Positions 1-8,728 of a DNA stretch of 64,000 bases are shown here, piece by piece; the first letter of the stretch is position 1, and each line of letters begins with the position of its first letter. Origin of the DNA: Sphingobacteriales bacterium (GTDB taxonomy: Bacteria; Bacteroidota; Bacteroidia; Chitinophagales; Chitinophagaceae); NCBI GenBank assembly GCA_016192105.1, contig JACPUV010000023.1:62001-126000 (forward strand), in the 5' to 3' direction. Position numbers and translations under genes: made by a program. The notes below the pieces were generated by a model. The model was not told the origin of the DNA and searched no databases. It saw only the letters and a list, made by a program, of their open reading frames with translations.

Positions 1-320
1 GGGCTGAACTGACCATGAAGGTTCCGGAGGAAGAAGCAGTCGTCATGGCCATGTTCCCGGACATCCGTACACCCGCAGCGGCACAGGCGGACTATAAAAA
101 ATGGAAAAAAATTATTGAAACAACCGACTTTAACGGGGCTACCCTCCTGTCCACCGGTTCCAAAACAGGCGGATTTTACCTGCTTGAAGAAACCTGGAAA
201 CTGGATGATCATAAATTTTCACTGGATAACCAATATAAAGGTTTTCATATCCAGCTTGCGCTGTTAAAAACCGATCAGCACTTTAACCTGTTTATCTATT
301 TTGGCGATAAAGAAAAATAA
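1..320 (+). CDS. Hypothetical protein, 5' end outside window
   Basis: The reading frame is open to the first bases of the window (codons Ala-Glu-Leu-Thr precede the first ATG at 15), so the true start is probably upstream and only the last ~105 residues are seen. The visible part is a soluble, mixed alpha/beta-like sequence ending in FIYFGDKEK, with no membrane segment and no motif I can name. A 136-base gap holding no clear promoter separates it from the next gene, which runs the same way. I do not recognise the family; the function is unknown. Confidence 0.6.
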   Translation, partial: AELTMKVPEEEAVVMAMFPDIRTPAAAQADYKKWKKIIETTDFNGATLLSTGSKTGGFYLLEETWKLDDHKFSLDNQYKGFHIQLALLKTDQHFNLFIYFGDKEK

Positions 321-456
321 TACAACCATGAGCGGGCGGAAGCTTCGAAGAGAGGACCGCTTTGAATAATTACTACTTTTCTCACATTCTTACGGGTCCG
401 GCAATTGGTGACTTTTACAGCACCGGGATTTCCCGTCATTCCTAAATTTCCACTAT

Positions 457-2229
457 ATGCTGTCTCTCGTGCAAATCCGTCATCTCCTTTTTACCGGAAT
501 TATATTTCAGGTGTTGTTCATGAACCCTCTTTCCGCCCAATCGCTGACCCATTGTAATTGCGGAACAGACAGTACCGGTAAACGGTTATACGGTTTTTGT
601 GATTCGCTCAGGACAAAAATGATCATCCCCTGCCAGTATGATTCCACCTTCGCTTTTTCCAACGGAATGGCCCGGGTAATGAAAGCGGGTAAATCGGGTT
701 ATGCCGATCAATCCGGCAAACTGGTTATCCCGATCCAGTTTGAAAAGGCCGGCGACTTCAGTGACGGACTGGCTTTCGTAAAAAAAAATGGGAAATGTTA
801 CTATATCAATAAAACCGGTGCCAATCCCTTTAAATCAACATTTTTCTGCCCGGCCGCACCAGCTATTGCCAATGCGAGTGAATCCCTAGTACGAATGCTG
901 CGCTCCCAGGAAGCTGAAGCGTATAAAATGGCACGTTTTTCTGAAGGCATGGCCATCGTTGCGGACAGTGCCACTAAAAAAACAGGGTTTATCAATGTGA
1001 AGGGGCAACTGGTAATTCCGGCAACATTCATATATGCCCAGCCCTTTCGTGAAGGAATAAGTTTTGTCAGGGTGTCCCCGGCTGAAGCCCCTAAAGCCAT
1101 TAACAAAAAAGGTGAACTCCTCTTCCCGCTGACAGAAAACCAGCTGCCCTTGCCGGATGGATTCAAAAACGGGTTCGCCCGGATCATGGAGAAACCCCTC
1201 GCGGGGAGCCGGAACCTGGATATTTATAATTATGTGGACCGGGCTGGTAAACCATTATTAGCGGCGCCGGTGAGATCAGCTGAATTGTTTAACGGAAATT
1301 TCGCCGTGATCACGGAAAGCAATGGTGAAATGGCCCTGATCAACCGCAGGGGGCAGAAGGCTTTTCCCGAAACATACCATTACCTGGAACCTTCCCCCAT
1401 TAAAGGAATCTATTATTATAACAGGGAAAAAGGAAGAGGATATGGCCTGATTGACACAAACGGTAATACCTGCACAAAAGTGGGTTATGAATATTTCACC
1501 CGGCTAAATGATTCGGTCCTGCTTTGCAAAGAATGGGGAACATCATTATATAACCTGTTGTCCATTCATTCCGGTGCATTGCTGGGTTTCACCCATTTTA
1601 CAAACTATGGCTGGAGAATCTCGGGCAAAAAACCGATACTGTCACTGACCGGTACCAGCCTGCTTGGCGAGCGCACGTTGCTGGAATTTGACCCCGCAAC
1701 CGGAAAATTCCTGAAGGACGGAAAGGAATGGCCGGTGAAAGATAACTACTACCTGGCTGTCAATACCCAAAATACCGGCAAGACGGAAGAGCCCGGAATC
1801 TTTAGTTACCAAAACCCGCATTTTTCCCTGAAATTTTCCAGGGGTATGGAACTGTTCCGGGATTCTGCTGATGGGCAGGTTTACAGGAATTCTACCTTTT
1901 ATTTCGCCATTCGCAAGGCCCGGTTCAGCGGCAGCGCCGATGATTACCTGGATAATATGAATGAACAACTGAATGCCCGGGGAAAGTATGCGCGAGTAGA
2001 AAGAACATCGGTTTACCTGGGCAGTACCCGGGCAACAGGCCTTAGGGCTGTTGAGCAAAAACAGGCAGGCAGTCAGCCTGGCGTTCTGTACTACATTCCC
2101 GTTGACAGGAAGATCATCGATCCCGGGAAAGGATTTATCTACCTTTTTTACGGGAATTATTTCGCAACCGATGAAACGCTTACAAATGACGTTTTATCAT
2201 CCATCCTCCGGTCATTTACACTGAAATAA
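457..2229 (+). CDS. Exported WG-repeat protein
   Basis: A 590-residue protein with a signal peptide (residues 1-27, ending LSAQ). The N-terminal ~350 residues carry WG (KWG) beta-repeats: units such as KSGYADQSGKLVIPIQF, KTGFINVKGQLVIPATF and GYGLIDTNGNT, each a G-[YF]-[IA]-[ND]-G-[KQ]-LVIP-type strand pair. These repeats are known from surface or periplasmic proteins of Bacteroidota and Leptospira and probably form a beta-propeller-like scaffold. The C-terminal ~170 residues look like a separate domain with no repeats. ATG at 457 lies 6 bases after TAAATTTC (443-450), a one-mismatch -7 element. The gene stands alone. The exact role is unknown; binding or scaffolding is inferred from the repeat class. 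Confidence 0.8.
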   Translation: MLSLVQIRHLLFTGIIFQVLFMNPLSAQSLTHCNCGTDSTGKRLYGFCDSLRTKMIIPCQYDSTFAFSNGMARVMKAGKSGYADQSGKLVIPIQFEKAGDFSDGLAFVKKNGKCYYINKTGANPFKSTFFCPAAPAIANASESLVRMLRSQEAEAYKMARFSEGMAIVADSATKKTGFINVKGQLVIPATFIYAQPFREGISFVRVSPAEAPKAINKKGELLFPLTENQLPLPDGFKNGFARIMEKPLAGSRNLDIYNYVDRAGKPLLAAPVRSAELFNGNFAVITESNGEMALINRRGQKAFPETYHYLEPSPIKGIYYYNREKGRGYGLIDTNGNTCTKVGYEYFTRLNDSVLLCKEWGTSLYNLLSIHSGALLGFTHFTNYGWRISGKKPILSLTGTSLLGERTLLEFDPATGKFLKDGKEWPVKDNYYLAVNTQNTGKTEEPGIFSYQNPHFSLKFSRGMELFRDSADGQVYRNSTFYFAIRKARFSGSADDYLDNMNEQLNARGKYARVERTSVYLGSTRATGLRAVEQKQAGSQPGVLYYIPVDRKIIDPGKGFIYLFYGNYFATDETLTNDVLSSILRSFTLK

Positions 2230-2309
2230 TCAACCGGGTCCATCCAGGCAGCGGCCGGGAATGCTACAAGCCGGGTAGAAATAAAAAAAAGAATGCTTAA
2301 GGGGAACCC

Positions 2310-2336
2310 GGGCGGTTCCGGACTCCGCCCCACTTT
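2310..2336 (+). terminator. Weak hairpin after the WG-repeat gene
   Basis: GGGCGG (2310-2315) pairs with CCGCCC (2325-2330) around a 9-base loop, followed by CACTTTT. It lies between two co-directional genes. The short T-run makes it a weak intrinsic terminator candidate. Confidence 0.3.
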
Positions 2337-2389
2337 TAGACAGCGGGCCGATTCCTGCAAACTTTGCTAAATTGCCCTAAATTTTTACC

Positions 2390-2983
2390 ATGAGCCGGTA
2401 CCGCAAATTGTTTATCCTGCTGATGTTCCCCCTTCTTTTATTTTTTGTTTCCTGCAAAAAAGACAAGCAGCCGGATGCACCCACTTCACCGCGGGTGGGT
2501 ACCAGCTGGACCTATACTTACAAAACCTTCAACGCCTCCGGCACCCTGAGTACTACTTCCAGCATCCGTTACCGGGCCATCAGCGAGGAAACCCTTGCCG
2601 GTGAAAAATGGCTGAAGCTCGTGGACAGTGTGAACAACCCGGTGTTCCTGCTGCGGGTAAGGGCAAACGGGCTCAACCAGTATGCCAACAATGCAGCTCA
2701 ATTGCTTTGCAAGGACCCCGCATCAGTGAATGATGCCTATACCAGTTATAATGAAGGGTCCGATGAGGATTTCACCGTAACCCATGTCAACCTGCAACTG
2801 GACCTTCCCTATTTTAATGCCATTGTGACCCGTTATACCGGGCAGCGTGCGGGGCAAACCGATGATATCCTCTGGTATAATAAAAATCTCTGGCTGGCCA
2901 AGATGGAGAAATATGTGCTGAACACTTTTACAGGAGTCCGGCATATCGACAAACGCTGGGAACTCACCGAGATCCGGTATTAA
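2390..2983 (+). CDS. Small lipoprotein of unknown function
   Basis: A 197-residue protein with a type II signal peptide: basic MSRYRKL, a hydrophobic core, and Cys22 in FFVSCKKDK. Lys-Lys after the lipid-bearing Cys is common in Bacteroidota lipoproteins. The mature part contains two stretches of extended, strand-like sequence (for example GTSWTYTYKTFNASGTLSTTSSIRY broken by turns), suggesting a beta-rich periplasmic or surface domain. There is no catalytic motif and I cannot assign a family. TAAATTTT (2378-2385), a one-mismatch -7 element, ends 4 bases before the ATG, so transcription may begin almost at the start codon. Confidence 0.7.
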   Translation: MSRYRKLFILLMFPLLLFFVSCKKDKQPDAPTSPRVGTSWTYTYKTFNASGTLSTTSSIRYRAISEETLAGEKWLKLVDSVNNPVFLLRVRANGLNQYANNAAQLLCKDPASVNDAYTSYNEGSDEDFTVTHVNLQLDLPYFNAIVTRYTGQRAGQTDDILWYNKNLWLAKMEKYVLNTFTGVRHIDKRWELTEIRY

Positions 2984-3010
2984 CGACTGTTCACGTTTAC
3001 CCCGATATAG

Positions 3011-3043
3011 TTTGGAATATATTTATCCTCTTCAGTATGTTTG
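3011..3043 (+). promoter_or_regulatory. metF promoter, Bacteroidota type
   Basis: TTTG at 3011-3014 (-33 element) and TATGTTTG at 3036-3043 (-7 element, TAnnTTTG) are separated by exactly 21 bases. The ATG of metF is 18 bases further on. The in-frame TTG at 3041 lies inside the -7 element and therefore cannot be the start. Confidence 0.75.
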
Positions 3044-3061
3044 CAGTCATTTTGTACATAT

Positions 3062-4012
3062 ATGAAGGTAACCGATCATATCAGCCAGGCCAAAGACACC
3101 CTGATCTCCTTTGAAGTGCTGCCACCCCTCAAAGGGAAGGGCATTGAAGCGCTCTACCGGCACCTGGATCCCCTGATGGAGTTCCAACCTTCCTTTATCA
3201 ATGTTACCTACCACCGCAGTGAACATGTGTTCAAAAAAAGAGCCGATGGCAGTTTTGAAAAAGTAGTAGTACGGAAAAGACCGGGTACGGAAAGTATCTG
3301 CGCGGCCATCATGAATAAATACAATGTGGATACCGTACCCCACCTGATCTGCGGCGGCTTTAGTATCAATGAAACCGAAGACGCCCTGATCAATTTGCGC
3401 TACCTCGGCATTGACAATGTACTGGTGTTGCGGGGGGACGCGGCTAAAAATGAAACGGCTTTCGAACCCGAACCCGGGGGGCATAAACATGCCAGCGACC
3501 TGCTGAAACAGGTGGAGAACCTGAATGCAGGGATCTACCTGGAAGACGAACTGAAGGGCACCCATAAAACAGAATTTTGTGTGGGAGTGGCCGGTTACCC
3601 GGAAAAACATTTTGAGGCCCCGAATATGGAAACCGACCTGCGGTACCTGAAACAGAAAGTCGATCTCGGGGCTGATTATATTATCACGCAGATGTTTTTC
3701 GACAACGCCAAATTCCATGCGTTTGTAAAATCCTGCCGTGAAATCGGGATCAATGTTCCCATCATCCCGGGACTGAAACCCATTTATTCCAAAAAACAAC
3801 TGACCATTTTACCCAAGACCTTCCATATCGACCTGCCCGCCGAACTCTCCAATGAAGTACTCCGCTGCAAGACCGACGAAGACGTGGAAAAAGTGGGGGC
3901 GGAATGGCTGCTGATGCAGTCAAGAGAACTGAAGAAAGCCGGTGTACCGGTATTACACTACTATACATTAGGAAGGCCGCTGCTGGTGGCCAATGTGGTG
4001 AAAGATATTTAG
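3062..4012 (+). CDS. metF: Methylenetetrahydrofolate reductase
   Basis: MetF reduces 5,10-methylene-THF to 5-methyl-THF with FAD, feeding methionine synthesis in the cytoplasm. The 316-residue product has the single TIM-barrel domain of bacterial MetF. Near the N-terminus is the SFEVLPP strand with the catalytic Glu; then FINVTYHRS, HLICGGFSINETEDAL, the LVLRGD loop that binds folate/FAD, CVGVAGYPEKH, DLGADYIITQMFFDN and PIIPGLKPI. All are family hallmarks. The ATG at 3062 is chosen over an upstream TTG because the latter overlaps the promoter. The gene is alone. Whether it needs NADH or NADPH cannot be read from the sequence. Confidence 0.95.
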   Translation: MKVTDHISQAKDTLISFEVLPPLKGKGIEALYRHLDPLMEFQPSFINVTYHRSEHVFKKRADGSFEKVVVRKRPGTESICAAIMNKYNVDTVPHLICGGFSINETEDALINLRYLGIDNVLVLRGDAAKNETAFEPEPGGHKHASDLLKQVENLNAGIYLEDELKGTHKTEFCVGVAGYPEKHFEAPNMETDLRYLKQKVDLGADYIITQMFFDNAKFHAFVKSCREIGINVPIIPGLKPIYSKKQLTILPKTFHIDLPAELSNEVLRCKTDEDVEKVGAEWLLMQSRELKKAGVPVLHYYTLGRPLLVANVVKDI

Positions 4013-4109
4013 ACAAAGCCGGAAAGACTGAAAGTCCGAAGAATTTCTTTACCTGGTTCTTTGTTTATTAAAACCTATTCCTTCTCCCGGTTTCCGGTCA
4101 TCACTGTTT

Positions 4110-4129
4110 TCGAAAACGTTTTCGTAAAG
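4110..4129. promoter_or_regulatory. LacI-type operator upstream of the GH31/uronate operon
   Basis: TCGAAAACGTTTTCG at 4110-4124, followed by TAAAG. The core CGAAAACGTTTTCG is a perfect palindrome with the central CG step typical of LacI-family operators. The same 15 bases, followed by a nearly identical tail, occur at 25536-25550 in front of lacI and susC. It lies 117 bases before the GH31 start and about 54 bases before a one-mismatch -7 element (TACTTTTA, 4178-4185). Confidence 0.85.
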
Positions 4130-4241
4130 AATGTAAATATTCTGCCCTAAATCAATCATTCATAAGGTGTGCCTGTTTACTTTTAGGCACCGGTCCCGCC
4201 TGTAGAGGCCCCGGGCTTATTTCATTCATACCTGATGTTAT

Positions 4242-6650
4242 ATGAAATGTTTTTTTGCATTCTTTCTGCTGTTTTATTGCGCCCTGCCAGGCACTGCACA
4301 ACCAGGGCCGCACAGCACCCGGGCGAACAACAGCTTTATTCTTACCGGGCCGCAGGGTAACCGGCTGCGGATAACCGCCTACGGGGATTATATGATCCGC
4401 GTCCAGGCCGTCCGGAATAAAGAAGAATTTTTTCCTGATGATCATTATGAAATGGTAGCGTCCCACAACTGGCCCGGAAAACTGGTGCAATCGAAAACAA
4501 AAGGCTGGTCAGGTTTTACCACCGGGGTAAAGGGCGGAATCGCTGTCAGGATCAATAATGAGGGGATGATCGCTTCTTTTTACAGAAACGGGGCATCCAT
4601 TCCTTTTTTAAAAGAAAGAAACAGTACGCAATGGGAGGGGGATTCAATTCGTACTTCCTTTATCAGCGATACCAGCGAACATTTCACCGGGCTGGGTCAC
4701 GGGTATTTTGGCCGGGTTGAAAATATCGATCTCCGCGGACAGCGGATCAGCCGCAATTACGGAACGGAACACCGGCAGCAGGCCCCTCTTATCGTACCCT
4801 TCTATTTGTCGGATAAAGGATACGGGATATTCCTCAACAGCACATTCCCCAATACATTTGATTTCGGGAACAATGCCGGGTACGCATTCTCCATACAGGG
4901 CGATGGGCGTATGGATTATTTTGTTATCCTGGGCCCCTCTTTTACCAGGATACTTGACCGGTACACCCAACTGACCGGGAGACCCCGGTTACCGCTTAAA
5001 GCATTTTTCGGACTGGCACTCTCCGACAAAGGAAATGACCATAACAGCCCGGACCCTTCTGATGAACAATGGTGGAAAAAGAAGATCACCGAACACCGGG
5101 CGGCCGGTTTTCCCCTCGATCATATTGTGAACGATAACCGCTGGCGGGCCGGTGGCGGTCAGCGCTGCCTGTCTTATTTTGACTGGGATAAAACCCGGTA
5201 CCCGGATCCCGGAGAATACCAGCAATGGGTGAAAAAAAACGGGCTGATCACCACACTCGATTTCAACCGCTGTATTGCAGTGCAGAGTGAAGGCTGGAAA
5301 CCATCTTTCAACCTTCCCCAGAACGAAGGAATTGATTTCAATACCAGTGCTCCTGATTTTACAAAAAAAGAAGTCCGCGACTGGTTTTGGAATACCATGT
5401 GGAGTAAATCCCTGAACCCGGCACTCCGTTATCCCGGTGATGCGTTATGGATTGACGAATTCGATGAAATGGGAAAAGCACCGGTAACCATGAAGTTCGG
5501 GAACGGAACCACCTGGCTGGAAATGAGAAATTATTGGTTTTTCCTGGTGGCCAAATCACTGGTCCAGCAGGGATGGGACAAAAGTTTTAATGGAACAAAA
5601 AGGCCCTTTGTATGGGTACGGGGCATGACCGCCGGAGCACAACGCTACGCTACCCTGTGGAGCGGGGATATTAATTCAACCTATGAGGATATGAAAACAC
5701 AGGTACGCGGACTGCAACTGGCCGGCCTCTCCGGTTTCCCGTTCTGGGGTCATGATGCCGGTGGCTTTCACCTCGGTGATTCAAAAACCACTCCCGGTGA
5801 TTCCATGTACAGTCAATGGTCCATGGCATGGGGAAGCTTCACTCCCTTCTGGAAACCGCACGGAGTGGGGAAATCCCGCTGGCCGCTTGACCGCCCCGAA
5901 GCGGTTCGGAAAGATGCCCGGCTTTACAGTGAATTGCGTTATAAACTGATGCCTTATATATATACCTATGCCCGGCGTGCCAGTGAAACAGGCATCCCCC
6001 TGGCCCGGGCCATGGTCATTGATTATCAAAAAGACCCGCTTGCCTGGAAAAGTGATCTGCAATATATGTGGGGTAATGAATTGCTGGTCGCGCCCAATTG
6101 CTCCGACTCAGACCATGTGGCGCTTTGGCTGCCCAAAGGAAAATGGTACGACTTCTGGGACGACCATTCAATCAACGGGGACCGGGTCATTAACTACCCC
6201 GCACCGGTCGGGAAATTACCGCTGTTTGTCAAAGCCGGTTCCATCCTGCCCATGGCGAATTATGCATTGAGTACGGCATTTATTCATGAGGATACACTGA
6301 CCCTGCATGTCTATCCGGGAAAAGATGCGGCATTCACCCTGTATGAAGATGACGGGATTACCGAAAACTACCGGAACAGGAATGAAAAAAGGACAACAGC
6401 GATCACATTCAACCATGCGTCTTTTTCGTTAAAGATCGGGGCTTCCGCGGGCGCTTATATCCATTCGCCGCAGCAAAGGGCTTATACCATTGTCTTCCAC
6501 GGAATGTCCCGCCCGCTTTGTTTTGAAGTGAATGGTACCAGCATAAAAAAGTTAGCTTTGTCATGGGATGCGGAAAAAAAGACACAGACCCTTTCAATCC
6601 AACGTTTCCCCGTTACCAAAAATATCGTGATAAAAACCTGCCGGCAGTAA
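4242..6650 (+). CDS. Secreted GH31 alpha-glycosidase
   Basis: An 802-residue exported enzyme (signal peptide ~1-19, FFLLFYCALPGTA) of glycoside hydrolase family 31, which covers retaining alpha-glucosidases, alpha-xylosidases and transglucosidases. After an N-terminal beta domain comes the TIM barrel with the predicted nucleophile Asp405 in ALWIDEFDE and the acid/base Asp476 in WSGDINST, followed by GFPFWGHDAGGF and LRYKLMPYIYTYA. The 71-residue spacing fits the family. The C-terminal beta domains include LPLFVKAGSILPM and YEDDG. The WIDEFDE form differs from the common W-x-D-M-N-E, so the sugar specificity cannot be predicted. It is first in a tight 10-gene operon of glucuronate catabolism behind a LacI operator. 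Confidence 0.92.
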   Translation: MKCFFAFFLLFYCALPGTAQPGPHSTRANNSFILTGPQGNRLRITAYGDYMIRVQAVRNKEEFFPDDHYEMVASHNWPGKLVQSKTKGWSGFTTGVKGGIAVRINNEGMIASFYRNGASIPFLKERNSTQWEGDSIRTSFISDTSEHFTGLGHGYFGRVENIDLRGQRISRNYGTEHRQQAPLIVPFYLSDKGYGIFLNSTFPNTFDFGNNAGYAFSIQGDGRMDYFVILGPSFTRILDRYTQLTGRPRLPLKAFFGLALSDKGNDHNSPDPSDEQWWKKKITEHRAAGFPLDHIVNDNRWRAGGGQRCLSYFDWDKTRYPDPGEYQQWVKKNGLITTLDFNRCIAVQSEGWKPSFNLPQNEGIDFNTSAPDFTKKEVRDWFWNTMWSKSLNPALRYPGDALWIDEFDEMGKAPVTMKFGNGTTWLEMRNYWFFLVAKSLVQQGWDKSFNGTKRPFVWVRGMTAGAQRYATLWSGDINSTYEDMKTQVRGLQLAGLSGFPFWGHDAGGFHLGDSKTTPGDSMYSQWSMAWGSFTPFWKPHGVGKSRWPLDRPEAVRKDARLYSELRYKLMPYIYTYARRASETGIPLARAMVIDYQKDPLAWKSDLQYMWGNELLVAPNCSDSDHVALWLPKGKWYDFWDDHSINGDRVINYPAPVGKLPLFVKAGSILPMANYALSTAFIHEDTLTLHVYPGKDAAFTLYEDDGITENYRNRNEKRTTAITFNHASFSLKIGASAGAYIHSPQQRAYTIVFHGMSRPLCFEVNGTSIKKLALSWDAEKKTQTLSIQRFPVTKNIVIKTCRQ

Positions 6651-6693
6651 GCGGGCCGGGTAAAAAATCAGCTGATACGATAAACCGCAGGAT

Positions 6694-7509
6694 ATGCAAA
6701 ACGATCTTCCCTTAAAAGACAAAGTGATCATAGTAACCGGTGGCACCGGGGTATTGGGCGAAGCTTTTGTACAGGCCATTGCCCGGGCGGGGGCCGCAGT
6801 TGGTATCCTGGGCCGTAATGAACGGGTAGCAGAAGAAAGAGCCGGATTGATCATTGACCGGGGCGGGAAAGCAATACCCCTGGTAGCAGATGTAACCGAT
6901 GAACAGCAATTGATCGCCGCCCGGGACAAAGTGCTTGCCGCCTGGGGTAAAATTGACGGACTCGTCAATGCCGCAGGAGGGAATATGCCCGAAGCTGTGA
7001 TTCAGCCGGACCAGGATATTTTCAAACTGAATATGGCCGCCCTGCAACAGGTGATGCAACTGAATTTGTTCGGCACCCTTTTACCCACCCAGGTTTTCGG
7101 TGAAGCCATTAAAAATACCGGGACCGGCAGTATCGTGAATATCTCCTCGGTTACTTCCGGCCTGGCCGTCACCCGGGTATTGGGCTATAGCCTGGCAAAA
7201 GCGGCGATAGAGAGCTATACCAAATGGTTCGCAGTGGAACTGGCCAAACGCTATAATGACCGGATCCGGATGAATACCCTTATCCCGGGATTTTTCCTGA
7301 CCAGCCAGAATAAAACACTGTTGACCCAGCCGGATGGCAGCCTTACCGGCAGGGGCGAACTGATCATCAATAAAACACCGTTTAAGCGCTTTGGAAACCC
7401 GGATGAACTGACCGGCTCCCTGGTATTTCTTTTAAGTGATGCTTCCCGGTTTGTTACAGGGACCGGCATTACGGTGGATGGCGGATTTACGGCTTTCAGC
7501 GGAGTGTAA
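6694..7509 (+). CDS. SDR-type D-mannonate (fructuronate) oxidoreductase
   Basis: A 271-residue short-chain dehydrogenase/reductase. It has the Rossmann motif TGGTGVLG near residues 15-22, NAAGGN, the catalytic Ser in NISSVTS, and Tyr165-x3-Lys169 in [10 protein letters not shown], ending with [10 protein letters not shown]. It precedes uxuA by 19 bases and uxaC by one gene, and no UxuB-type long-chain polyol dehydrogenase is in the operon. It therefore most likely reduces D-fructuronate to D-mannonate with NAD(P)H in the cytoplasm, replacing UxuB. The SDR fold and active site are seen; the substrate is inferred from the operon and from annotated SDR mannonate oxidoreductases. Confidence 0.85.
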   Translation: MQNDLPLKDKVIIVTGGTGVLGEAFVQAIARAGAAVGILGRNERVAEERAGLIIDRGGKAIPLVADVTDEQQLIAARDKVLAAWGKIDGLVNAAGGNMPEAVIQPDQDIFKLNMAALQQVMQLNLFGTLLPTQVFGEAIKNTGTGSIVNISSVTSGLAVTRVLGYSLAKAAIESYTKWFAVELAKRYNDRIRMNTLIPGFFLTSQNKTLLTQPDGSLTGRGELIINKTPFKRFGNPDELTGSLVFLLSDASRFVTGTGITVDGGFTAFSGV

Positions 7510-7528
7510 ATACAAGAGAGGAACGTAT

Positions 7529-8701
7529 ATGTATAAAATGCAGCAAACATGGCGATGGTTCGGACCCGGTGACCCCGTGAGTTTACAGGATGCTAAACAA
7601 ACCGGGGCAAGCGGTATTGTAACCGCCCTCCACCATATTCCGCACGGAGAAACCTGGCCGGTGGAAGAAGTGATGAAACGAAAAAATGAAATTGAAAAGG
7701 CCGGGCTTAGCTGGTCCGTGGTGGAAAGTATTACGGTGCATGAAAGCATTAAGACCCGGACAGGTGGCTATAAGAATTATATTGATAAATACAAGGAAAG
7801 TATCCGCCATGTGGCCCAATGCGGTATCCCGGTCATCACCTATAATTTTATGCCGGTAAATGACTGGACCCGGACCCAACTGGATTATACCATGCCGGAT
7901 GGATCAAAAGCCCTTTACTTTAACTGGGTGGACCTGGCCGTGTTTGATATCTATATCTTAAAACGAAAAGAGGCTGAATTAAACTATCCAGAAAGCATCA
8001 CCCGCCAGGCAGCAGAACGCTTCCGGGAGTACAATGAACAGCAATTGCAGGAACTGGCAGCCGTCGTGATGTTTGGCATTCCCGGGGAAAAGAAAATGAC
8101 CGTTCCCGAAATGCGGGCCAGCCTGGAACCCTATCGTGAAATAGATAAAGCAGCCTTACGCGATAACCTTTGTGAATTTCTAAAAGAAATTGCCCCCGTC
8201 GCGGACGAATGCGGGGTAAAACTGGCCATTCATCCCGACGACCCTCCGTTTGATATCCTGGGATTACCCCGTACCGTCAATACGCAAGCCGATTTTGATT
8301 ACCTGTATGCAAAAGTGCCGGACCCATCCAATGGTATTTGCTTTTGTACCGGTTCGCTGGGAGCTTCGGCCGCCAATGACCTGCCGGTGATGGCAAAACA
8401 AAACGACAGCCGGATCCATTTCATTCACCTGCGTAATGTACGTAAAGACCCCGAGGGAAATTTTTATGAAGCCGATCACCTGGGAGGCGATGTGGACATG
8501 TATGCCGTGGTCAAAGAATTGTTAACCATACAGCAAACCTACCGTATATCGATTCCCTTTCGCCCTGATCATGGTCACCAGATGCTGGATGATACCGGCA
8601 AGACCACCAATCCCGGTTATTCGGCTATTGGCCGGTTGCGGGGACTGGCTGAAATACGGGGGCTGGAAGAAGGGATCATCCGGTCGGAATACACATCTTA
8701 A
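7529..8701 (+). CDS. uxuA: Mannonate dehydratase
   Basis: UxuA dehydrates D-mannonate to 2-keto-3-deoxy-D-gluconate (KDG), a Mn/Fe-dependent TIM-barrel enzyme of the xylose-isomerase-like superfamily. The 390-residue product shows [86 protein letters not shown] and [10 protein letters not shown], all family signatures with the metal-binding His, Cys and Asp positions. The start is ATG at 7529 with GAGAGG eight bases upstream; an upstream ATG at 7436 would overlap the SDR gene by 74 bases and adds unrelated residues. It lies between the SDR and uxaC genes in the same operon. Confidence 0.95.
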   Translation: MYKMQQTWRWFGPGDPVSLQDAKQTGASGIVTALHHIPHGETWPVEEVMKRKNEIEKAGLSWSVVESITVHESIKTRTGGYKNYIDKYKESIRHVAQCGIPVITYNFMPVNDWTRTQLDYTMPDGSKALYFNWVDLAVFDIYILKRKEAELNYPESITRQAAERFREYNEQQLQELAAVVMFGIPGEKKMTVPEMRASLEPYREIDKAALRDNLCEFLKEIAPVADECGVKLAIHPDDPPFDILGLPRTVNTQADFDYLYAKVPDPSNGICFCTGSLGASAANDLPVMAKQNDSRIHFIHLRNVRKDPEGNFYEADHLGGDVDMYAVVKELLTIQQTYRISIPFRPDHGHQMLDDTGKTTNPGYSAIGRLRGLAEIRGLEEGIIRSEYTS

Positions 8702-8728
8702 AAAAGATAAATTACAAAACAGGTACAG

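Noticed and set aside
3047..3799. 250-residue minus-strand ORF opposite metF
   Set aside because: Shadow of metF, which has a clear family match and promoter.
4169..4190. GTGCCT...AGGCAC inverted repeat before the GH31 gene
   Set aside because: Six-base stem with a 10-base loop and no T-run; too weak to call a riboswitch or terminator, and it overlaps a possible -7 element.
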